Below, in pieces: positions 36,023-44,619 of a DNA stretch of 64,000 bases. Under the pieces are notes generated by a model. It was not told the DNA's origin. It made no database searches and saw only the letters and a list, made by a program, of their open reading frames with translations. Position 1 is the first letter of the stretch. Each line of letters begins with the position of its first letter. The stretch lies in contig JAIOPV010000131.1 in NCBI GenBank assembly GCA_021413735.1, positions 62,001 through 126,000 on the forward strand. Direction: 5' to 3'. The translations under genes and the position numbers were made by a program. This DNA is from Planctomycetota bacterium (lineage in GTDB: Bacteria > Planctomycetota > Planctomycetia > Gemmatales > Gemmataceae).

Positions 36023-39000
36023 ATGAGTCGCCGTAAACCAGTTTCTTGGGCACAATCATTACAAAACATCTTTAGCCTAACTCGGAAGAAGCGTCGTTCA
36101 AACGCAACGGCTCTCACGGTCGAACAACTCGACGATCGAATTGTTCCGACCCTTGTTCTGACGGCAACATCCGGAGCTGCAGATTCCGCCTCCGGCACCG
36201 GCACAACGGGAAGCCTTCGATACTGCGTCGAGGTTGCGAACGCCAGCGGCGACAGCAACATCATCATCAACATGAGCTCCAGCGGAATTTACGACCTGAC
36301 GCTGGCGAATACTGCATTTGTTGGTGAGCAGGAGAACCATAATCAAACAGGCGACCTTGACATCGTTGATACGGGCAGGGTGACCGCGATCAAAACCTAC
36401 TCGTTTGTCGGTGCGGGCAAAGGAGCAACCATTCGGCAGCAGGCCCGTGACCGAGTGATGCAAATCTTTGGAAACGACGTCGTCGTCAAGATTCAGAATG
36501 TCACGATCTCCGGGGGAACTGCGATCGATGACGGGACGGCCGTGCTTCCGTTCACGACCGACGTGAAGGGTGGCGGCATTCTGAACTCGGGTGGGGCCGA
36601 TGTTTTCCTCACCGGCTCCGTATTGAAGAATGATCAGGCGAATGGCAAGACAATCGCTGCTGATCTCAGCGGCAGAAATGGTGTGCTTCCCGGCAGTTCT
36701 GGATCTCCTGGTGGCAATGGCGCGACCGGTGCCAGCGCATTCGGGGGTGGGCTGTATTCGGCGGGCGGAACGATCACAATCAAAAATTCCACGATTGTGA
36801 ACAACGCCGCCATTGGTGGTCAGGGTCAAGCGGGTGGGAATGGCGGTAGTGGTGCGGGTGGCACGAATGGTACGAATGGTGCGAATGGTGTGAATGGTGC
36901 AGCCGGTGGTGGTCTCGGTGGTAATGGTGCTAAAGGCGGGAATGGCACTGCTGGCGGGAATGGTGCCTCTGGGGGGATCGGTGGTGGAGGTGGCGATGCC
37001 AGCGGGGGCGGTGTCTACATCGCGGCAGGCAAGATCGTCATGGACGCCGCATCAGGAGTGAATTCAAACTCGGTTACAGCCGGTGATGGCGGTGCGGGTG
37101 GTAATGGTGGAAGGGGTGGTAATGGTGGTAATGGTGGTAATGGTGGTAAGGGTGGTAATGGCGGTACAGGGGTCAATGGCTTCGCGGGTGGCGCTGGTCC
37201 TGGGGGTAATGGTGGCCCTGGCGGAACGGGTGGTGATGGCGGAAGGGGTGGCGATGGTGCAAAGGGAGGGCACGCTGGTCTTGGGGGAGCTGGGGGGAAC
37301 GCCGGATCCGCTGCGGGCGGTGGGATTTTTATTGCAAGTGGGACTCTTTCGCTGGCGCTTGCCTCGACGATTGGCAGTAACAGGCTCACGGCTGGTGCGG
37401 GCGGTGCGGGTGGCGCAGGTGGTGCAGGTGGCAATGGTGGTTTACCGGGTGCGGGTGGGGCGGCCGGTGCGGGTGGGGCGGGCGGGACCGGTGGCACCGG
37501 CACTCCGCCTGGGTCAAACGGTGCGACTGGGAAAGGTGGAAATGCGGGTGCGAACGGAATTGGCGGCATCGGTGGCGGCGGAAGTATTGGTGGGAATGGT
37601 GGGATTGCCGGCCAAGGGTTCGGCGGTGGCCTCTACATCAAGGCGGGAAGTGCCACACTCGATACGAACTCTTCGATCAATGGCAATACGCTGACTGGCG
37701 GAGCCGGCGGTCGTGGTGGAAACGGCGGTAATGGTGGGGTTGATGGCGGAGGCCCCCGAGAGACTGGAGGCCGCGGTGGAGATGGCGGCACGTCTCGAGT
37801 CGCAGAAGGTGGGGGCGTCTGGATCGAAACGGGTTCACTCAGCCTCGATAACGGATCCACAGCGAAGAATAACACGGTCGTAGGTGGAGCCGGTGGTCGT
37901 GGTGGGAATGCCGGGAACAGCAGCCGAGCTGGCAACGGCGGCAACGCTGGCGCTGCTCACGCTGGTGCCATCTACATCAAGACCGGGTCGCTGACTGTAA
38001 ACCACGGTGGGTCTGTTTCTACCAATGCCGCGACGGGTGGGAAAGGTGGGAATGGTGGGAACGGGAGCATCGCTGCGGGTGCTGGTAATGCTGGAGCTGC
38101 TGGAGAGTCGAAGGGCGGTGGTATTTGGATCGTCACCGGCAACGTCCTGATCGACAACACCACGAAAGTGAATTTGAATAAGGCAATCGGCGGCAAGCCC
38201 GGGGTGGCCGGAAGTGCTGGGTTCATTCCACTCACGGGGGCTATTGGTGTCGGGGTGGGTGGCAGCGCCACTGGCGGCGCCATCCTCGTGAGCGCGGGGA
38301 ATGTGGTCATCGACCACGCTTCGACTGTCTCCAAAAACGAGGCTAAGGGTGCAGACGGTACATCGGGCTCGAACCCCGTTGACCTGCCTGGCGGTGGTGC
38401 GGGTGGTAACGCGATCGGTGGCGCCATTGCCGTTCTCGCGGGTAATGTCACGATCGACAACGGCTCGGGGGTCAACACCAATTCCGCTCTCGCGGGAGCT
38501 GGGGCAGATGGTTTCACGGCGTTCGCTGGGAACACGCACTTCTTTATCAACGGTGGAGTGGGTGGTAGTGCATCGGGTGGCGGGGTGTATGTCTTGGCGG
38601 GCAACGTCACGATTGGGACAACCGGAACCCCTTCCTCGGTTGCAACCAACAAGGTAAGCGCGGGCAATGGTGGAATGGGCGGCCTTGGTCAGAATGCGGG
38701 CTTGCTCTCGCAGCCTCCGGCGGACGGTGGGAATGGTGGGGCGGCGGGTAACGCGCAAGGTGGAAGTGTGTGGGACGCCAAGGGCACTGTGGCCATTGGT
38801 GCGGCATCTACCATCGGTGGGAATACGGTGAGTGCAGGGGATGGTGGTGATGCCGGGCGTGCGGGGGCGGACACGTTGCCTCTTCCGACAGGGTCGAACG
38901 GTGGGGTCGGCGGATTTGGGGGAATCGGCGGCAACGCGGAAGGTGGTAGCATCTGGGTAAACGTTGGAGCTATCACGATTGGGACAGGCGTGACCGCTGG

Positions 39001-42000
39001 CACCATCACCATCAGTTCGGGTCACGGTGGGCTCGGCGGCGCTGGTGGACAGGGGCGACTGGCAGGTGGTGATGGTGGGGCTGGTGCCAACGGCGGGAAC
39101 GTTCGCGGTGGTTCGCTTTACGCCGGAACCACCACAAGCATCTCGATCCCCGTGGGCGCGACTTTCAGCAATAACAAGGCAGTTGTTGGTAATGGTGGCA
39201 ACGGTGGACCTGGCGGTCAAGGCCTCGCATCGACTCCCGCCGTCGGTGACGGGAATGGCGGGGTTGGTGGCAACGGTGGAGTTGGCGAAGGTGGCGTAAT
39301 CTACGCGGATGCGGGGATTGTTTCGCTCACGGGTACCACCATTCAAAACAACAGTTTCGCTGGGGGCGACGGTGGACACGGTGGCACCGGTGGTACCCGA
39401 GGGACATTCGGAGCGAATGGTCTGACCGGGACTGGGGGCATCGGCGGAAACGGTGGCGATCTCAAGGGTGGTGGGATCTACGTCAACACCGGGACGCTGA
39501 GTCTGACTACGACGAACGTTATCGGAAATGTGATGGGTGGAAGTGCCCTCGAGCGTGCCGATGGTGGTGCTGGCGGCAGCGCGGCGAGCGGCGTCGGTGG
39601 TAAGGGTGGAAACGGGGGCAGCATTCTTGGGTCTGGCGTCTACGTCGGGGCCGGTGCTGTCAGCGTCACGATCAAGAACAGCAGCCTTATCAACAACGGC
39701 GTCAACGCCCAATTCCCCGCCGCGGGGAATGGTGGGTCAGGAGGCCGAGCGGCGAATGGAAAACCTGGAGGGCCAGGTTCGGGCGGGAACTCTTTCGGTG
39801 GCGGTCTCTACTCCGTCGCGGGTACCACCAAGATTCAGAACAGCACCGTGTCTGGAAACTTTGCCGCTCCGGCCGGACGCAGCGGTAGTTTCTCCGTGGG
39901 GGGCACAGGGAAATTTAACGGCTTCTCTCGCGGTGGCGGTCTCTTCGTCAACAGCGCGACCGCTCAGATCCACAATTCGACCGTGGTTCAGAATCAGAGC
40001 AACAACGAGGGCGGAGGCGTTCGCAACGAAGGAAGCCTGGAGATTATCAGTACCATCGTTGGGCTGAATGACACCATCACCGGCGTCAATAACACGGTGA
40101 ACGGTCGTGACGTTAGCACGGTGCCCCCGCTCACTGGCAACAGCGCGAACCTGTTCTCGACCGCAATCAACACGAACGCTCCCGACAACACCACATCGTT
40201 CAGCTTCCTCAGTGGCACGACGAACATCGTCTACGGGCTGCTGACCCGAGCGACAAACGGGACCGACTACCATCCGATTGTCACCGGGAGTCGCGCTCTC
40301 AATGCAGGATCGAATCCGGATGGCCAGACGACCGATCAGATCGGTAATCCGCGAAGTCAGAATGGTGGCGTAAACATCGGAGCCGTTGAAGCTGAGGTGC
40401 CCATCGGTGGCGGTGGTGGTGGCGGCGGCACGGGCGGTGGTGGTGGCGGTGGTGGCGGCGGTGGTGGCGGCGGTGGCGGTGGGGACACTCAAGCGCCGAC
40501 GGCACCAGTCCTTCAACCAGCGACGAACATCACGAATACCACAGTGGATCTGTCCTGGACCGCGTCCACGGATAACACCGGGGTCACCGGATACGACGTG
40601 TTTGCCAGTGCGGCGGGTGCTGCTGCGACGAAAATTGGATCAACCACAACAGCCCTTACGTTCACCGCAACGGGGTTGGTGTCTGGCACGCAATACGGCT
40701 TCTATGTCATCGCCAAAGACGGTGCAGGGAACAACTCTGCTCAGTCGAACACAGTTCTGGCGACGACCACGGGCGGCAGCGGGGACACGACGCCTCCGAC
40801 TCAGCCAACGAACCTCGCTGCGACGGGTATCACGAATACCTCGCTGAATCTGAGTTGGACTGCGTCCACGGATGCTGTCGGGGTGGTTGGCTACACCGTG
40901 TTCCAGAGCATCGCGGGTGCGGCATTCACCCAGATCGGAACGCCTGTGACCAACGCCTTTGCGGTCACCGGTCTGTCGTCTGGCACGCAGTACAGTTACT
41001 ACGTGATCGCTCGGGATGCCGCGGGCAACGTTTCGCCTCAGTCGGCAACCATCACCGCTGCAACTTCGAGCGGCGGCGGCGGTGGCGGAGGCGGTGGCAA
41101 GGGCAACGGTGGCGGTGGAATCCCGTACATCGGGGTTTCGACTGCCACAGGCTTGGTGCGGGTGATGGACCCCACCACGAACATGACCTACCGAACGTTC
41201 CAGCCGTTCGGACCAGGTTACGTTCGGCTTGTGAACGTTGCCTTGGGCGACGTCAACGGAGACGGTTACGACGACATCATTGTCTCGACCAACGGTGCGG
41301 CGAAGGGCCGGGTGAAGGTCTACGACGGGAAGTTGGCAGTGACTCTGCCAAGCAACGTCGACTTCAACGATACCATCACCAACCCCGAGGTTCTGCTGGG
41401 TGTTATCTCGCCGTTTGCACCGGGCCTGAACGGCTCGCTCAACACCTACCTCGCCGGGATCACGGTGGCCTCGGCCGACGTGAACCACGACGGGGCCGAT
41501 GATATCGTCTGCGGTTCGGTGTCAGGCGTTGGTCAGGTCGTGGTCATCAGCGGTGCGAGCTTCAGCACGAAACTTGGCACGACATTGCAGCCGTTCGGAC
41601 CAAGCTTTGTCGGCGGTGTCACGGTTGCCTCCGGGGATCTGGACGGCGACGGGTTCGCGGAAGTAATTGTCGGAACAACCGCGAACAAATCCCGTGTGAA
41701 GGGCTACTCGCTGGTCGGGACGATCTACGCACAGACCCTCGCGACCTTGACGCCGTTCGTGGATGGACCAAATGGAGTTCGACTCGCCACCCTCGACACC
41801 AACGGGGATGGGAAGTTGGAACTTGCCGTTGGGAATCTGGCTCCGGATGGGGCTGTCACCGTGAAGGTCTTCGGGGCAAATAGTGCCCAACAGTCGGTCT
41901 TCCCGGCGACAACGCATGCTGCCAACTACGCAATTGCCGGGTTGGATGGCAACGGCGACGGTATCGACGACTTGATGGTTGCCACCGTGCCGCTGACGGG

Positions 42001-42115
42001 CTTCACGGGTGGGGCCAATCAGGTCAACATCCTGAATCCGATCAGCGGTCAGTCGAGTGGTGGATTCAACGCCTTCGCTGTCCTCACGGGGAACGTCTCA
42101 CTTGGCGGGGTTTGA
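36023..42115 (+). CDS. Giant glycine-rich surface protein 3 (beta-helix, FN3, FG-GAP)
   Basis: This protein is about 2030 aa and the most diverged of the three. N-terminus MSRRKPVSWAQSLQNIFSLT is followed by LTVEQLDDRIVPTLV (31-45). Beta-helix opening, then about 1250 residues of glycine-rich tract with SGGGVYIAAGKI / FGGGLYIKAGSATL punctuation and NSTVVQNQSNN rungs. It differs at the C-terminal side: a near-pure poly-Gly linker (about 1461-1487) leads to two fibronectin type III domains (about 1488-1688; VDLSWTASTDNTGVTGYDVF, YGFYVIAKDGAGN), then a second Gly linker. The propeller follows (1700-2030; LGDVNGDGYDDIIVSTNG, GDLDGDGFAEVIVG), ending VLTGNVSLGGV. The frame opens at 35981, but the ATG at 36023 matches the paralogues' MSRK start. 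Surface adhesion or matrix role inferred. Confidence 0.85.
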   Translation: MSRRKPVSWAQSLQNIFSLTRKKRRSNATALTVEQLDDRIVPTLVLTATSGAADSASGTGTTGSLRYCVEVANASGDSNIIINMSSSGIYDLTLANTAFVGEQENHNQTGDLDIVDTGRVTAIKTYSFVGAGKGATIRQQARDRVMQIFGNDVVVKIQNVTISGGTAIDDGTAVLPFTTDVKGGGILNSGGADVFLTGSVLKNDQANGKTIAADLSGRNGVLPGSSGSPGGNGATGASAFGGGLYSAGGTITIKNSTIVNNAAIGGQGQAGGNGGSGAGGTNGTNGANGVNGAAGGGLGGNGAKGGNGTAGGNGASGGIGGGGGDASGGGVYIAAGKIVMDAASGVNSNSVTAGDGGAGGNGGRGGNGGNGGNGGKGGNGGTGVNGFAGGAGPGGNGGPGGTGGDGGRGGDGAKGGHAGLGGAGGNAGSAAGGGIFIASGTLSLALASTIGSNRLTAGAGGAGGAGGAGGNGGLPGAGGAAGAGGAGGTGGTGTPPGSNGATGKGGNAGANGIGGIGGGGSIGGNGGIAGQGFGGGLYIKAGSATLDTNSSINGNTLTGGAGGRGGNGGNGGVDGGGPRETGGRGGDGGTSRVAEGGGVWIETGSLSLDNGSTAKNNTVVGGAGGRGGNAGNSSRAGNGGNAGAAHAGAIYIKTGSLTVNHGGSVSTNAATGGKGGNGGNGSIAAGAGNAGAAGESKGGGIWIVTGNVLIDNTTKVNLNKAIGGKPGVAGSAGFIPLTGAIGVGVGGSATGGAILVSAGNVVIDHASTVSKNEAKGADGTSGSNPVDLPGGGAGGNAIGGAIAVLAGNVTIDNGSGVNTNSALAGAGADGFTAFAGNTHFFINGGVGGSASGGGVYVLAGNVTIGTTGTPSSVATNKVSAGNGGMGGLGQNAGLLSQPPADGGNGGAAGNAQGGSVWDAKGTVAIGAASTIGGNTVSAGDGGDAGRAGADTLPLPTGSNGGVGGFGGIGGNAEGGSIWVNVGAITIGTGVTAGTITISSGHGGLGGAGGQGRLAGGDGGAGANGGNVRGGSLYAGTTTSISIPVGATFSNNKAVVGNGGNGGPGGQGLASTPAVGDGNGGVGGNGGVGEGGVIYADAGIVSLTGTTIQNNSFAGGDGGHGGTGGTRGTFGANGLTGTGGIGGNGGDLKGGGIYVNTGTLSLTTTNVIGNVMGGSALERADGGAGGSAASGVGGKGGNGGSILGSGVYVGAGAVSVTIKNSSLINNGVNAQFPAAGNGGSGGRAANGKPGGPGSGGNSFGGGLYSVAGTTKIQNSTVSGNFAAPAGRSGSFSVGGTGKFNGFSRGGGLFVNSATAQIHNSTVVQNQSNNEGGGVRNEGSLEIISTIVGLNDTITGVNNTVNGRDVSTVPPLTGNSANLFSTAINTNAPDNTTSFSFLSGTTNIVYGLLTRATNGTDYHPIVTGSRALNAGSNPDGQTTDQIGNPRSQNGGVNIGAVEAEVPIGGGGGGGGTGGGGGGGGGGGGGGGGGDTQAPTAPVLQPATNITNTTVDLSWTASTDNTGVTGYDVFASAAGAAATKIGSTTTALTFTATGLVSGTQYGFYVIAKDGAGNNSAQSNTVLATTTGGSGDTTPPTQPTNLAATGITNTSLNLSWTASTDAVGVVGYTVFQSIAGAAFTQIGTPVTNAFAVTGLSSGTQYSYYVIARDAAGNVSPQSATITAATSSGGGGGGGGGKGNGGGGIPYIGVSTATGLVRVMDPTTNMTYRTFQPFGPGYVRLVNVALGDVNGDGYDDIIVSTNGAAKGRVKVYDGKLAVTLPSNVDFNDTITNPEVLLGVISPFAPGLNGSLNTYLAGITVASADVNHDGADDIVCGSVSGVGQVVVISGASFSTKLGTTLQPFGPSFVGGVTVASGDLDGDGFAEVIVGTTANKSRVKGYSLVGTIYAQTLATLTPFVDGPNGVRLATLDTNGDGKLELAVGNLAPDGAVTVKVFGANSAQQSVFPATTHAANYAIAGLDGNGDGIDDLMVATVPLTGFTGGANQVNILNPISGQSSGGFNAFAVLTGNVSLGGV

Positions 42116-42151
42116 CCTTCGCTGAGGATCGGAGAGAGCAGCCAGTGACAG

Positions 42152-42189
42152 GGAAAGGCAGAAGGGTGATCTGGCCCTTCTGCCTTTCC
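42152..42189 (+). terminator. Strong terminator after giant gene 3
   Basis: A perfect 15-bp stem (42152-42166 with 42175-42189), an 8-base loop and GTTTTCC after it, 37 bases after the stop. It separates the giant-gene array from the TPR-sulfotransferase gene, which therefore probably has its own promoter. Confidence 0.8.
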
Positions 42190-42295
42190 GTTTTCCGTCG
42201 TCCGCTTACCATCAACTACAAGCGCCGAACGGCGGTTCTCCGAAACTGCGGGGAAGCCAACGAGCTCGTATTTTGTTTTGTGTTCTGGAGCTGCC

Positions 42296-44467
42296 ATGTC
42301 TCAGGCCTTTAATGATGCGATCCAACTCCACAAGCAGGGCGAACTCGATCAAGCCGAACTCATATACCGGCAGATCCTCGACGAGATCCCGACATACTCC
42401 GACGCAATTCACTTGCTCGGCGTAATCGCGCATCAGAGGGGTCAGTTCGGACGAGCCGTGACACTCATCAAGAAGGCCGTGTCGCTCGCGCCGGATGCCG
42501 GAACGTACTACTGCAACCTAGCCGAAGCATGCCGGATGTCCGGAGACAATCGGGGTTCGCTCGAAGCCGCTCGCAAGGCCATCGCTCTGATCCCCCACAA
42601 CCCGGATGCGCACAATCACCTCGGGCTTGCCCTTCAGGCAACCGGTCAATTTGAGGAAGCCGTGGTCGCGTTCAAGGACGCTATCGAGTTGCGCCCGGAT
42701 TTCGCCCTCGCACAGAACAACCTCGGGGGCGTGTACCGAGAAATGGAGAAGCCCGACGAGGCGTTGGCAGCCTATCGCGAAGCAGTCCGGCTCGCTCCGG
42801 ATTTGGCTCTGGCACTGAGCAACCTTGGTCAATCGTTGCTGGAAAAGAACGAGAAGGACGAGGCCGAGAAGTACTGCAAAGAAGCCGTGAGGCTCCAACC
42901 TGCTTTCCCTGAGGGGTTGAGCAATCTCGGAAACGTGCTCCGGGCTAAGGAGAACTTGAAGGACGCGAAGGATTGCTACCGGATCGCTCTGCAAATGCGG
43001 CCGAACGTGGCCATGATCCACGGGAATCTCGGGCAGGCCCTTCAACAAGAAGGCAGTCTCGACGAGGCCATCAAGTGCTACGAGCACGCGGTAGCGCTCG
43101 ATTCAAAGTCGTCGCGGTTTGAGTCGTATCTGGCCAGCGCCTACGCCGAAAAGGACGATTACGAACGAGCCATCAAGCACTATCGCCGGGCACTGAACCT
43201 GAAGCCAGACTTCGCCGAGGCTCACAATGGTCTGGGATCCGTGCAGCACGAACTGGGCGATTTCAAAGCCGCGATCGCGAGCTTCGAGGAATCACTTCGA
43301 CTCAAGCCCGACTTCGCCGATGCGTACTCCAATCTGGGTGCAGCTTACGCGGAACTCGGAGACATGAATAAAGCCAGTGCTTACTACCGCGAAGCGCTGA
43401 AGCACGACCCAGAATACGCGGGAGCCTTGGCCGTCATTGCGACCCACGAACGGGACAAGACGCCAATCGAAGACATCAACAAGATGAACGAGTTCCTGGA
43501 ACGGGAACACCTCACGGAATGGAAGCGATCCACCTTGCACCATGGGCTTGCGCACTACTACGACGCGAAGAAGGAGTACAAGCTGGCAGCCGATCACGCG
43601 GCAAAGGGCAACGCAATCCGCAAGGAACTCTGGATTCGTCAGGGCAAGGGGTACTCGTCGGACGACCATTCGGGGTTCGTCACGTTCTTGATGAAGCAGT
43701 TCCAGCCTCCGTTCTTCGAGCGAGTCAAGGGATGGGGTCTGGACACTGAGGTGCCGGTGTTCGTGGTCGGGATGCCGCGCTCGGGCACGACGCTGTTGGA
43801 ACAGATTCTGGGTAGCCATCCGAGAGTGTTCGGGGCTGGCGAAATGTCGATTGCGAAGGACACGTTTGACCAACTTCCGAAGTGGATGGACAAGCAGATC
43901 GCGCCGTCGTTGTGCATTCCGGATGTCACCAAGGAGATCATCCAGAAAGCAGGCAACGAGCATATGTCGCATCTGCGTCCGCTGCATCCGACGGCCGATC
44001 GGATCGTGGATAAGATGCCGGACAATTACATGTGGCTCGGGTTCTTGGCGGCGATCTTCCCGAAGGCGAAGTTCATCTACTCGAAGCGTGACCTGCACGA
44101 TGTCGCGGTGTCATGTTGGATCACGAACTTCAAGCAGATTCGTTGGGCTTCGGATCAAGTGGACATCGCGAACCGCATTCGGAATCACATGCGTCTGATG
44201 GAGCATTGGAAGAAGGTGTTGCCGGTGCCGATCCTGGAAATCGAGTACGAGAACACGGTGGAAGATCTGGAGGGTGTGGCTCGCAAGATGATCGACTTCG
44301 TGGGTTTGGAATGGGATCCGGCGTGTTTGGCGTTCCACGAGAGCAAGCGAACGGTGCGAACGGCGAGTTTGAGTCAGGTGCGTCAGCCGGTGTACAAGCG
44401 GTCGGTGCAACGCTGGAAGAACTACTCGGAAGCGTTGAAGCCGTTGTTCGACATCATTGATGCGTGA
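42296..44467 (+). CDS. TPR - sulfotransferase fusion protein
   Basis: This 723-aa protein has about eleven tetratricopeptide repeats (residues 1-400; ALALSNLGQSLLEKNEKDEA, PDFADAYSNLGAAYAELGDM types). A PAPS-dependent sulfotransferase domain follows. The 5'-phosphosulfate loop is VVGMPRSGTTLLEQILGSHP near residue 488, and the 3'-phosphate segment is KFIYSKRDLHDVAVSCW near 592. The architecture matches bacterial TPR/tyrosyl-protein-sulfotransferase-like enzymes; acceptors may be proteins, glycans or lipids. There is no signal peptide. ATG at 42296 has CTGGAG six bases upstream; the slightly longer frame from 42278 lacks support. The position just behind three giant exported proteins suggests, but does not prove, that it modifies them or their glycans. 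Confidence 0.9.
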   Translation: MSQAFNDAIQLHKQGELDQAELIYRQILDEIPTYSDAIHLLGVIAHQRGQFGRAVTLIKKAVSLAPDAGTYYCNLAEACRMSGDNRGSLEAARKAIALIPHNPDAHNHLGLALQATGQFEEAVVAFKDAIELRPDFALAQNNLGGVYREMEKPDEALAAYREAVRLAPDLALALSNLGQSLLEKNEKDEAEKYCKEAVRLQPAFPEGLSNLGNVLRAKENLKDAKDCYRIALQMRPNVAMIHGNLGQALQQEGSLDEAIKCYEHAVALDSKSSRFESYLASAYAEKDDYERAIKHYRRALNLKPDFAEAHNGLGSVQHELGDFKAAIASFEESLRLKPDFADAYSNLGAAYAELGDMNKASAYYREALKHDPEYAGALAVIATHERDKTPIEDINKMNEFLEREHLTEWKRSTLHHGLAHYYDAKKEYKLAADHAAKGNAIRKELWIRQGKGYSSDDHSGFVTFLMKQFQPPFFERVKGWGLDTEVPVFVVGMPRSGTTLLEQILGSHPRVFGAGEMSIAKDTFDQLPKWMDKQIAPSLCIPDVTKEIIQKAGNEHMSHLRPLHPTADRIVDKMPDNYMWLGFLAAIFPKAKFIYSKRDLHDVAVSCWITNFKQIRWASDQVDIANRIRNHMRLMEHWKKVLPVPILEIEYENTVEDLEGVARKMIDFVGLEWDPACLAFHESKRTVRTASLSQVRQPVYKRSVQRWKNYSEALKPLFDIIDA

Positions 44468-44553
44468 TGGAGTGGGTGAGGCAAATCCCCTTCCCCAAAA
44501 ATCTGGGGCGAGGGGTGATTGCTGTTCACTTTCGCTCAACACAACCAATTTGT

Positions 44554-44612
44554 CCGAGCCCGAGCGCCAAGCGAGGGGTGCGCTTGGTCCCTCGCTTGGC
44601 GCTCGGGCTCGG
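44554..44612. terminator. 24-bp perfect hairpin between convergent genes
   Basis: Arms 44554-44577 and 44589-44612 are perfect complements (core CCGAGCCCGAGCGCCAAGCG), loop 11 bases. It is placed between the sulfotransferase stop and the leftward toroid-protein stop. Sequence differs from the GCCGC-AA-GCGGC type, so it is a second palindrome family. Confidence 0.75.
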
Positions 44613-44619
44613 ATAGGCA

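Noticed and set aside
36840-37300. Possible CRISPR-like or minisatellite array in giant gene 3
   Set aside because: The regularity comes from GGT/GGC/AAT codons of a glycine-rich protein; units are 9-18 bases, without spacers.
37835-39712. 625-aa antisense open frame opposite giant gene 3
   Set aside because: It is the complement of glycine codons, giving Thr/Pro/Ala-rich nonsense.
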